Of a DNA stretch of 64,000 bases, positions 9,611-17,306 are shown piece after piece. Position numbers and translations under genes: made by a program. Under the pieces are notes generated by a model. The model ran no database searches and was not told where the DNA came from. It was given only the letters and a program-made list of their open reading frames with translations. Each line of letters opens with the position of its first letter. Within the stretch, counting starts at the first letter, position 1. The stretch comes from Halorussus pelagicus. GTDB taxonomy: Archaea > Halobacteriota > Halobacteria > Halobacteriales > Haladaptataceae. The stretch is from NCBI RefSeq assembly GCF_004087835.1, contig NZ_CP035119.1:2232001-2296000 (forward strand). The letters are read 5' to 3'.

Positions 9611-11198
9611 CCACCGCCAGCGCCCCTACGACTGGGTGGGCGCGTGGAGCGAGAAGCGCGCGCAACTCTCGCCCGACGCCGTCGGACTCGTGGACGCGAC
9701 GACGGGCGAGCGGTTCACCTACGCCGAGTTAGACAGGCGAGCGAATCGCACCGCCCGCTTGCTCCGCGAGGAGGGCGTGACTGGCGACGCGGGAGGCGAC
9801 GAGGACGGGGAGCGCGTGGCGGTCATCTCGCGGAATCGCCCGGAACTCGTGGACCTCTTTTTCGCCACGGCGAAGACTGGCGGAGTTCTCGCTCCGCTCT
9901 CCCACCGCCTCGCCGCGGGCGAGTTGGTCGAGATGCTGAACGACGTGGACCCCGAACTCCTCGTTGTCGAGGACCCCTTCGCGGACCTGGCAGAAGACGT
10001 GCTGGCCCGCGAGGACCGCGAGTTCGACTGCTCGGTCCGGTCGCTATCCGCGCGCGACTCGGACGCCACGGCGTCCGAGTCGCGCGAACTCGCGGCCGAC
10101 CCGTGGGCCGACGCGCTCCCCGACAACGACTCGCCGGTCGAAACCGCCGACGCGTCGATGGACGACCCGCACCTCTTTCTCCACACTGGGGGTTCGACCG
10201 GAGTGCCCAAGGAGACGGTCCTCACTCACGGCTCTATCCTCTGGAACTCGTTCAACACCATCACGGCGTGGGGCCTGCGCCCCGAGGACGTGACGCCCAT
10301 GGTGTTCCCGATGTTCCACACCGGCGGGTGGAACGTCCTGACGGTCCCGATGTTCCACCTCGGCGCGACGGTGGTGCTGGCCCGCGAGTTCGAACCGGGC
10401 GAAGTTCTGCACCTCGTGGAGTCGGAGGGCGCGACGGTCCTCGTCGCGGTTCCGGCGGTCCTCCGGATGATGACCGACCACGACGACTGGGAAGCGACCG
10501 ACCTCTCGACGCTCCGGTTCGCCAAGTCGGGCGGCGGTCCCTGCCGGGAATCGGTCATGGAGACGTGGTGGGACAGGGGCGTGGACCTCTCGCAGGGCTA
10601 CGGCCTGACCGAGTGTGGCCCGAACAACTTCACGATGCCTGATGGATGGTCCCGCGAGAAGGCCGACAGCGTGGGCGTGCCCGTCATGCACGCCGACGCG
10701 CGCGTGGCGAGCGAGGACGGCGAGGAACTGCCCGCGGGCGAAATCGGCGAACTCGAACTAGCGAGTCCCCACGCGGCCGACCGCTACTGGCGAAACGAAG
10801 CCGAGACCGCCGAGACGTTCGGGAAGTGGGTCTCGACGGGGGACCTCGCGCGCACGGACGACGACGGCTACGTCTACATCGAGGGCCGGAAGAAGAACAT
10901 GTACGTCTCGGGCGGCGAGAACGTCTATCCCGCCGCCGTTGAGGACCGCATCGCCGACCACCCGAAGGTCGAGGAGGTCGTCGTCGTCCCGGTTCCCGAC
11001 GACCAGTGGGGACAGGTCGGGAAAGCGGTGGTGCAGGGTGACGAGTCGCTGACGCTGGCCGAACTGACCGACTTCTTGGGGGGGAAACTCGCCCGGTTCA
11101 AGCGACCGCGCCATCTGGCGTTCGTCGGCGAGATGCCCACCGCGGGACCGTCGAAAATCGACCGGCAGGCCGTAAAATCGGCGTTCGGCGAGGAGTGA
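9603..11198 (+). CDS. AMP-forming acyl-CoA synthetase
   Basis: A 531-residue member of the ANL superfamily that activates a carboxylic acid with ATP and CoA. Visible motifs are the P-loop LHTGGSTGVPKE, the adenine/substrate motif YGLTECGPN, the STGDLARTDDDGYVYIEGR hinge region, and the C-terminal PTAGPSKIDRQ with the catalytic lysine. The DNA at 10051-10086 is a near-perfect palindrome encoding ARDSDATASESRE, an extra loop between the N-terminal subdomains. It overlaps the upstream hydrolase by 8 bases. Confidence 0.92.
   Translation: MRSHRQRPYDWVGAWSEKRAQLSPDAVGLVDATTGERFTYAELDRRANRTARLLREEGVTGDAGGDEDGERVAVISRNRPELVDLFFATAKTGGVLAPLSHRLAAGELVEMLNDVDPELLVVEDPFADLAEDVLAREDREFDCSVRSLSARDSDATASESRELAADPWADALPDNDSPVETADASMDDPHLFLHTGGSTGVPKETVLTHGSILWNSFNTITAWGLRPEDVTPMVFPMFHTGGWNVLTVPMFHLGATVVLAREFEPGEVLHLVESEGATVLVAVPAVLRMMTDHDDWEATDLSTLRFAKSGGGPCRESVMETWWDRGVDLSQGYGLTECGPNNFTMPDGWSREKADSVGVPVMHADARVASEDGEELPAGEIGELELASPHAADRYWRNEAETAETFGKWVSTGDLARTDDDGYVYIEGRKKNMYVSGGENVYPAAVEDRIADHPKVEEVVVVPVPDDQWGQVGKAVVQGDESLTLAELTDFLGGKLARFKRPRHLAFVGEMPTAGPSKIDRQAVKSAFGEE
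10051..10086. repeat. Perfect 17-bp inverted repeat inside the acyl-CoA synthetase gene
   Basis: CGCGCGACTCGGACGCC at 10051-10067 is followed by a 2-base centre and its exact reverse complement at 10070-10086. It would extrude a long hairpin and encodes a Ser/Asp/Glu-rich loop. Confidence 0.9.
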
Positions 11199-11264
11199 GT
11201 CGGTGAGAAGCGATTCGGCGAGAAGCGAGGTCGGCGGTTACCGTTCCGTCCGCGACTGGCGTTC

Positions 11265-12494
11265 CTACAGCAGTCGTTCCCTGACGAACCGAGCCAAGGT
11301 CGGGATGTCGTCGCTGTGCATCAGTTTCAGGATTCCTCGGACGCTTCCGGCGTTGGCCTTCCGGAGCGCGTCGCCGTCAACCCGATTCAGGTCCTGAATG
11401 AGCGTGTCGTAGCGCTCGTTCGACACGAGATAGAGCAGTTGGGTCATCAGGAGTCGCCGCCGCATCTTCGGGGCGACCCGTTCGTGCCAGAGGTCGTCGT
11501 AGATGGCGAGTTTCTCGGCGGACGTGTCACGGTCGTTCGACATAAAGCAGCGGTCGGCGGTGACCGCGGCCGCTCGGCCCGACTTCATGCAGGTGTAGAT
11601 GCCCTCGCCCCAGAGCGGGTCGATTGTCGGCACGGTGTCGCCGATGGCCATGAAGTTGTCCGTGCTGAAGCCGTCGGGCATCTGGATGTGGGCCGACCCG
11701 CGGTGCTGGTTCCCGGCGATTCGCTCGGCCGATTCGAATCGCGGGTCGTTGTCCAGCCAGTACTGGAGGTAGCCGTCGATGCCCATCCCGTCTTTGGCGT
11801 AGTTGCGGTGGGCCTCGTTCTGGATGTAACAGAGTCCGACCTTCGCGGTGTCCTCGCCCGTGTGGAAAATCCACGAGTAGCCGCCCGGCGCGAGGTCGTG
11901 GTCGAGGCGAAGCATCATCGCGTCGGTGAGGTCGGCGTAGCCGTCCGCGTCGATGTCGATGCCTTCCAATTCGTACTCGACGCCGATAGCCTGATGCTCG
12001 CGTTCGAGACCAGTCACGCCGAGGTCCTTGGCCAGCGGCGCGGCGGGACCGGTCGCGTCGATGACGATGTCGCCGTACACCTCTTGGTCGCCGTTGAATC
12101 GGACGCCGACGATATCGCCGTTCTCCATGATGGGCTTGGAGACGCGGGCGTCGAACCAGTATTCCGCGCCGTCCTCGCGGGCGTCGTCCGCGAGGAAGTT
12201 CTTGAACTCCGCGAATTCGAGGACCGCGCCGGGTTGGTACCGGACGTAGTGTTCGTTGGGCGACTCCAGCACCACGTCGTTGGTGTAGTTCATCACCACG
12301 TCGTCGGGGATACCGAACGTGCCCATCATCGAGGGGAACGTCCCGGCTGTGGATTTGTTGCTCTGGGCGGGGAACTCGTCCTCGGACTCGGTTTCGAGGA
12401 CGACGACATCGTAGCCGCGCTCGGCCAAGTCCCGAGCGCACTGCGCGCCCGCCGGTCCAGCACCCGCGATTACTACGTCGAAGTGGTCAGACAT
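11265..12494 (-). CDS. Geranylgeranyl reductase family FAD-dependent oxidoreductase
   Basis: A 409-residue flavoprotein. The N-terminal Rossmann motif is VVIAGAGPAGAQCARDL (GxGxxG at residues 11-16). A second FAD signature appears as FMAIGDTVPTIDPLWGEGI. The family reduces isoprenoid double bonds, for example saturating the geranylgeranyl chains of archaeal ether lipids. It differs from the canonical reductase, so the substrate is uncertain. A small acidic ORF upstream overlaps its start codon and may be translationally coupled. Confidence 0.85.
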   Translation of the reverse strand: MSDHFDVVIAGAGPAGAQCARDLAERGYDVVVLETESEDEFPAQSNKSTAGTFPSMMGTFGIPDDVVMNYTNDVVLESPNEHYVRYQPGAVLEFAEFKNFLADDAREDGAEYWFDARVSKPIMENGDIVGVRFNGDQEVYGDIVIDATGPAAPLAKDLGVTGLEREHQAIGVEYELEGIDIDADGYADLTDAMMLRLDHDLAPGGYSWIFHTGEDTAKVGLCYIQNEAHRNYAKDGMGIDGYLQYWLDNDPRFESAERIAGNQHRGSAHIQMPDGFSTDNFMAIGDTVPTIDPLWGEGIYTCMKSGRAAAVTADRCFMSNDRDTSAEKLAIYDDLWHERVAPKMRRRLLMTQLLYLVSNERYDTLIQDLNRVDGDALRKANAGSVRGILKLMHSDDIPTLARFVRERLL

Positions 12495-12699
12495 AGAGTA
12501 ATTCCTCGGAAGTAGGTCCAGACGGCATCTCCGTTCCGAATCGTCGGGCGGGCGGGTCGCCGGTCGGCCCGCGGATTCGGTCGGCGTCGAAGCAGTCGCG
12601 CGAACCTACCGGCGTGGGGACCCCGCACCCCGCGTCGCCCCCGGCGGCCCGGTCGCTCGGCGAGGTCCGCTCGCCGGTGTCGTATTCGTCCGCAGTCAT
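12487..12699 (-). CDS. Small ORF overlapping the reductase start (70 aa, tentative)
   Basis: The reading frame runs from an ATG at 12699 to a TGA lying inside the first codons of the reductase gene (ATGTCTGA, 8-base overlap), as is common in haloarchaeal operons. The product is acidic, with two cysteines (GCGVP and RDCFD) and no known domain. It is the only plausible gene in this 200-base stretch, but it is short and has no family match I can name. It could be a non-coding leader. Confidence 0.35.
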   Translation of the reverse strand: MTADEYDTGERTSPSDRAAGGDAGCGVPTPVGSRDCFDADRIRGPTGDPPARRFGTEMPSGPTSEELLYV

Positions 12700-12829
12700 C
12701 TCTACTGCCTGTAGTCACCTCTCCCTTAAAAAACGGACGCAAACGCTCTCACACGGAAATTCTGTTGGCGCGGAGCGGGCAAAAGACGAGACGTGTCAGA
12801 CCGCTTTTCAACTGCTTCGAGCGGCCGGA

Positions 12830-13585
12830 CTACTCCGAGTCGCTGACTACCGGGGTCTCCTCGTACCCCTCGCGGACGCCTCGAACCGTGTAGGAGAACT
12901 CGAAGTCACCCGTGCCGTCGCGCGACTGGACCACGATGGAGTCGGTGGTGCGCTCGGTGACGGCGAGACCGGGCACGTCGATCTCGTAGGGCGTGAGTTG
13001 GACGACAAGGTCCTCGTCGTCGGACGTGACCATGCCGAAGTGTTCGGGGAGGTCGATTTCGGCGCGGCCGTCGTCGAGTTCGGCGACGCCGGTGGTCTCG
13101 GTCTGGGCTTGGTCGGCCTCGACGGCGGTGTAGGCGACCTGCTTCTCGCCGTCGGCCGTCTCGACGGACTGGACGAAGTTCTTGGTGCCGGTAGCCTCAA
13201 AGTCGCCTTCGACGCGAACATCGCCGTTCGCGCGAATTGAGTACGCGTCCGGATTCGAGCTAATGGCGGAAGCGTAGAGACCGTACGAGGTCCCGCTATC
13301 GTCGCTTGAGATGGCTTGGATTGCCGACGCACCGGTGTTGGTGGTCGCTACGAGTCCGGAGTTTCTGTTCGAATGAAGATCGAGCGGGACACCTGTACCC
13401 AGTTCAATATTAAGTCCTGTACCATCGAGTGAAGACGAACCCCATGTCTCACCCATGTGGTCGTGGTCAGTCGAGGCTGACGCATTCCCCGCGAAGGCAA
13501 ACGGAAGGCCTGCGAGCGCGGCTAGTTGGAGGAGCGAGCGGCGGTTAGTGGCACTATCTGCGTCGTCTAGTTTCTCGTCCTGCAT
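12830..13585 (-). CDS. Tat-exported protein with tail-fibre/beta-helix-like C-terminal domain
   Basis: A 251-residue protein from the ATG at 13585. The twin-arginine signal is NRRSLLQLAALAGLPFAFA. The middle is rich in Ser/Gly/Asn with short beta repeats (TGASAIQAISSDDSGTSYG). The C-terminal part (GRAEIDLPEHFGMV...VVQLTPYE...FEFSYTVRGVREGYE) resembles the domain that ends many secreted bacterial beta-repeat proteins (GxAxLxLPxxF...VQLTP). A role at the cell surface is inferred. The region upstream of its start is AT-rich. Confidence 0.75.
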   Translation of the reverse strand: MQDEKLDDADSATNRRSLLQLAALAGLPFAFAGNASASTDHDHMGETWGSSSLDGTGLNIELGTGVPLDLHSNRNSGLVATTNTGASAIQAISSDDSGTSYGLYASAISSNPDAYSIRANGDVRVEGDFEATGTKNFVQSVETADGEKQVAYTAVEADQAQTETTGVAELDDGRAEIDLPEHFGMVTSDDEDLVVQLTPYEIDVPGLAVTERTTDSIVVQSRDGTGDFEFSYTVRGVREGYEETPVVSDSE

Positions 13586-13687
13586 ACAATTAATAATAAC
13601 ACTAACCAAATTTATTTCTTTCTGATTCTACAACGTGGAATTTTCTAGGCCGGTTCGCCAGTTTCTGACAAGTCCGTGACCGGCGAC

Positions 13688-14593
13688 CTACGAACTCGCC
13701 CTGTCCGTCGTGGTCTCCTCTCCGCGAGACGCCGTGGCGACCACCGCGGAGTCGCCGTCTCTCCGGTGGACCACCTCGACGGTCTCCGGCACGCTGTCGC
13801 GCAACCCCAAATCGGCGGCGTACTCGACGGTCCCGACACACTGCACGCACACGCCCGCGGTCGGGTCGGTCGCGGCGACGACCACCCTGAGCGCGTCGGC
13901 GGAGGAGACCGCGACTTCGGCCAGTCGCGCGCCGTAGCAGGGGTTCGGCACGCGAATCGCCCCCGACACGCCGACCGACTCCTCGCCGAAGGAGACGTTG
14001 GCGTCGTCGGCCGACCCGCAGGTGCCCTGAAACGCGGTGAACGTTCGCTCGACCACCGCGAGCGGACAGGCCTCCTCGGTCGTCGTCACCGACTGGACAC
14101 CCCCGTCGGGCGCGACGCGCACGGCCGTCCGCGAGTCGTTGCAGTCGAACTGCGAGCGCGAGAGTTCGACGGTCCGGGCGGTCGCGTCGCCGTTCGCCGC
14201 GACCGCCAGCGCGTAGTCGCCGGGTTCGAGCAGTCGGAGCGTCAGGTAGCCGTCGGCCGGGAACTCGACGCGCCGGTCGAGCGTCGCGGTTTCGCCGCCT
14301 CGCGTCAGTCGGAGCGCGATTGTCCGCGCTCGGTCGCTGGCGTTCCAGACCCGGATTTCGTGAGGCCGGGCGTTCTCCGGCGTTAGGACGCCCGTCCGCG
14401 TCCCGACCGAGACCGTGGCGAACGGCAGGTCGGCCGACGACTCGATGCCGTCGAACTCCTCGCCCCCGGTCGTCGTTTCCCTCATCGTGGTCGTTTCGGT
14501 GTCCTGTCCCGCGCCCCGCGCTCCCATCCCGAGGAGGCCCGTCAGTCCGACGGTTCCCGTCCCCACGGCCCCGAGTAGCTCCCGTCGATGCAT
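13688..14593 (-). CDS. Tat-exported Cys-rich protein of unknown function
   Basis: A 301-residue protein from ATG 14593. MHRRELLGAVGTGTVGLTGLLGMGA is a Tat signal, followed by a Thr-rich linker. A first beta-sandwich-like domain precedes a second one with conserved cysteines (FDCND, ACPLAVV, GTCGS, NPCYG, CVQCVGTVEY). The last 90 residues align by eye with the lipoprotein encoded at 15777-16205, including the CxxCxGTxxY motif and matching cysteines. The two are probably paralogous exported domains with disulfides or a bound metal. Confidence 0.72.
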   Translation of the reverse strand: MHRRELLGAVGTGTVGLTGLLGMGARGAGQDTETTTMRETTTGGEEFDGIESSADLPFATVSVGTRTGVLTPENARPHEIRVWNASDRARTIALRLTRGGETATLDRRVEFPADGYLTLRLLEPGDYALAVAANGDATARTVELSRSQFDCNDSRTAVRVAPDGGVQSVTTTEEACPLAVVERTFTAFQGTCGSADDANVSFGEESVGVSGAIRVPNPCYGARLAEVAVSSADALRVVVAATDPTAGVCVQCVGTVEYAADLGLRDSVPETVEVVHRRDGDSAVVATASRGEETTTDRASS

Positions 14594-14762
14594 TGACGAC
14601 GCCACGACGCAGCCGAAGTTACGCTTTGTGGGGACGGTTCTCTATTTCGCGCGAGACAATTCCTGTATGGCTCCCATCATTTGATATCCTCTTTAGAGAA
14701 ATTAATTTAAGTAAGAATTTCTAAGAAATATTTATTCTTCTTGGGGGAGAGAATTAAATTTC

Positions 14763-15770
14763 ATGGTCGATGAGAAAGACCAAAGCGCTGGCGCAATGAA
14801 TCGTAGAAACTTCCTCAAAGGCTCCGCCGCGGCAGGGACCGGGGTCGTCGGACTTAAAGTTTCCACGGGCCCCGCCATCGCTTGTTCGACGTACGACGGA
14901 TGTGAGAAAACCAGCTTGACGACGTCTTACGACTCGTTAAGCGGCTTCACGACCTACCTCGGCTCTGCCCTTCACCGATGGGACGTCGCCGCCAAGGACC
15001 CACCCAGTGGAGAAGACTACTGGCACCACAGTTTCAGGATGGCGGGAGACGCCTCCTGCGAAGAGAACGGGTCGAAGGCTTCGGAGGTCACCTCTCAGAG
15101 CATGCTCATCGAGAACACCGATACGTCCTACCTGAGCGTCTTCACCTCGAAGAACCAGCGTGAACTCGGCTTCGGCCCGGAAGGGACCGGTGACCTAGGT
15201 GACGGCAGTGACGTCGTGAGCGCTGCTACCGCAGTTCTCGGTGCCGCGGCTACCGCTGCGGGTTCGACGGCGGCCAGTTACGCTCTCAGTGCGACGACGT
15301 TGGCTGAGATACTGGTGCGGACACTCGATGGATACTCCGAGAGCAACAACAACTACGACCACGTCGCCACCTACGCGGGGACGGGTGGTGTCGCCCAGTG
15401 TGGCCACCACCTCAACTTCTACGTGGACGAGTACGACGACGGCGACCCGTACGCCACTAACAATCTCAACATCTACTCGGAGGTCGGCCTCGCCAGAAAC
15501 GGTTGGGACGTCGCCTTCGGTGACCGCGGTGTGTCGATGACGTCCGGAAGTGTCTCGACTTCCGGCGACGGGTCGACCGATTCGACCACGCCGGATTACG
15601 AGTGGACGACCCCACAAGAGATGAGTCAAGAGCAAGTCGATCACTTCGGGATCAAGAAGACGAGAGCGGAGAACATTCCGAACCACGTCCTCCGAGAGAT
15701 GGACGTCGATTCGAAATTCTACTACGTGGCAGAGAACCCACCGATCACTACGACCCCGATCACGAACTGA
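14763..15770 (+). CDS. Tat-exported protein of unknown function
   Basis: A 335-residue protein. Residues 13-40 are a Tat signal (MNRRNFLKGSAAAGTGVVG), which could also mean the true start is the second Met. The mature part starts with ACSTYDGCEK and is Ser/Thr/Gly/Asn-rich. A hydrophobic Ala-rich helix (about residues 148-180, AATAVLGAAATAAGSTAASYALS) interrupts it. QCGHHLNFYVDEYDDGD follows, and it ends with a Thr/Pro tail. A GGGGGAG ribosome-binding site and an AT-rich promoter (AAATATTTATT) precede it. No family is recognised. Confidence 0.72.
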   Translation: MVDEKDQSAGAMNRRNFLKGSAAAGTGVVGLKVSTGPAIACSTYDGCEKTSLTTSYDSLSGFTTYLGSALHRWDVAAKDPPSGEDYWHHSFRMAGDASCEENGSKASEVTSQSMLIENTDTSYLSVFTSKNQRELGFGPEGTGDLGDGSDVVSAATAVLGAAATAAGSTAASYALSATTLAEILVRTLDGYSESNNNYDHVATYAGTGGVAQCGHHLNFYVDEYDDGDPYATNNLNIYSEVGLARNGWDVAFGDRGVSMTSGSVSTSGDGSTDSTTPDYEWTTPQEMSQEQVDHFGIKKTRAENIPNHVLREMDVDSKFYYVAENPPITTTPITN

Positions 15771-15776
15771 GACCCG

Positions 15777-16205
15777 TTACTGGGTCTCCACCCGTGCCAC
15801 CTCTATTTGTTCCCCCTCGACGACGTGAGAGACGACCGCGATATCAATGTCCTCTGGGAGCGTGACCGTCGCCGAGTAGCCGAGCGTCCCGCGACACGAC
15901 GTGCAACTCTCGACGCCACCGTCAATTGCAGTTACGTCGAGATACACCCGTTTCGGCGATTTCGAGTTCGCAGTCGTAAAAAGTGAATAATCGAGTGTCC
16001 GGCACGTATCCTCGACGCCGAACGCTCCTCGTATCGAGAGTTTCTGTCCGTTCGATTCGCACTTCGCGGTCTGTGACACCTCTCCGCAGTTTCGGCTCTC
16101 TACGGCGATTTTCCCGTCACCAGAGGAACTCTCAGAGCCGAGCATCCCCAAACAGCCGGTAGAAAGAAGCGTGGCGGCCACGGCGGAGAATTCTCTTCTC
16201 ATCAT
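15777..16205 (-). CDS. Cys-rich lipoprotein paralogous to the 13688-14593 product
   Basis: A 142-residue protein. The N-terminus MMRREFSAVAATLLSTGC has a lipobox (LSTGC), so lipid anchoring is likely. The mature domain has the pattern NC...KC...DTC...CTSCRGTLGY...VVSHV, matching the C-terminal domain of the protein at 13688-14593. A TATA-like TTTATAATTT at 16241-16250 on the opposite sense suggests a nearly leaderless transcript. It converges with the gene at 14763, with a 6-base gap. Confidence 0.75.
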   Translation of the reverse strand: MMRREFSAVAATLLSTGCLGMLGSESSSGDGKIAVESRNCGEVSQTAKCESNGQKLSIRGAFGVEDTCRTLDYSLFTTANSKSPKRVYLDVTAIDGGVESCTSCRGTLGYSATVTLPEDIDIAVVSHVVEGEQIEVARVETQ

Positions 16206-16442
16206 GTTCGGTTACAATTTTCGCGCAGTAAAGTATCTTCTTTATAATTTTTCTGATCCGTTTAAATTCGGACTGCGGCCCGATGCAGTCGTCCGGCGAC
16301 GGTAGTGGAAAGTCGCCTATCGGGGAGGTGACTGCGAACCACCGAACGTGCCATTACCGAACTCGCGCGTAACTACGAATCTCCGACCTCGAAAGCAGTA
16401 GTCGCGGGGACCTATCGAGAAGAAAGAGCGACGAGCGCGGCG

Positions 16443-17306
16443 TCAGTAGAACTCGCGGACGAGGTCCATCGCGCCCTCGGGCGCGCCGTCCGGAATGTCG
16501 GCCATGTTGGAATCGAGACCGTGGAGGTCCGAGTAGGGAACGCTCTCCTCGTCCTGATAGAGGATACCCTGATACTCCTTGTCGGCGTCGAGAATCTTGT
16601 CTTTGGCCGCGTCGCGGTCGGTCGGGTCGTGGTCCTCGTCGTCGAGGTCCACGATGGAGTCCCGGAAGTAGTCGTAGGTGTCCACGTCGTTGAACGTCAC
16701 GCACGGCGAGAAGACGTTCACGAAGCCGAAGCCGTCGTGTTCGATGGCCTTCTGGACGATTTCGGCGTGGCGCTGGGCGTCCGTGGAGAACGACTGAGCG
16801 ATGAAGCTCCCGCCCGCCGAGAGGGCGAGCGCGAGGGGGTTGACCGGCGGCTGTTTCGGTCCCTCGGGGGTCGTGCTGGTCTCGAAGTCCTCGCGCGAGG
16901 TCGGCGAGGCTTGGCCCTTGGTCAGCCCGTAGATGCGGTTGTCCATGACGCAGTAGGTCATGTCCACGTTCCGGCGGACCGCGTGGATGAAGTGACCCGC
17001 GCCGATGGAGTAACCGTCGCCGTCGCCGCCCGCGACCATCACTTCGAGGTCGGGGTTGGCGAGTTTGACGCCCGTGCCCACGGGGAGCGCGCGGCCGTGG
17101 ACGCCGTGGAGCGCGTAGCTGTGCATGTAGGTGCCGATTTTGCCGGAACAGCCGATGCCCGCCACGACGAAGGTGTTGTCGGGGTCGTTGCCCGTGTTGG
17201 CCAGCGCCTTCATCATGCCGTTCATCGTGCCGAAGTCCCCGCAACCCGGACACCACGTCGGCTGCTTGTCGGATTTGAAGTCGGTGAATCTAACGTCTGA
17301 ACTCAT
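16443..17306 (-). CDS. korB: 2-oxoacid:ferredoxin oxidoreductase beta subunit (KorB type)
   Basis: A 287-residue thiamine-diphosphate-binding subunit. CPGCGD (C19, C22) opens the domain. GDGDGYSIGAGHFIHAVRR...MDNRIYGLTKGQ is the ThDP/Mg site. With KorA it oxidises 2-oxoglutarate (or another 2-oxoacid) to an acyl-CoA, reducing ferredoxin. Lengths (287 and 586) match haloarchaeal KorB/KorA better than the pyruvate enzyme, so 2-oxoglutarate is the preferred call. Its ATG overlaps the korA stop by 4 bases (ATGA). Confidence 0.92.
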   Translation of the reverse strand: MSSDVRFTDFKSDKQPTWCPGCGDFGTMNGMMKALANTGNDPDNTFVVAGIGCSGKIGTYMHSYALHGVHGRALPVGTGVKLANPDLEVMVAGGDGDGYSIGAGHFIHAVRRNVDMTYCVMDNRIYGLTKGQASPTSREDFETSTTPEGPKQPPVNPLALALSAGGSFIAQSFSTDAQRHAEIVQKAIEHDGFGFVNVFSPCVTFNDVDTYDYFRDSIVDLDDEDHDPTDRDAAKDKILDADKEYQGILYQDEESVPYSDLHGLDSNMADIPDGAPEGAMDLVREFY

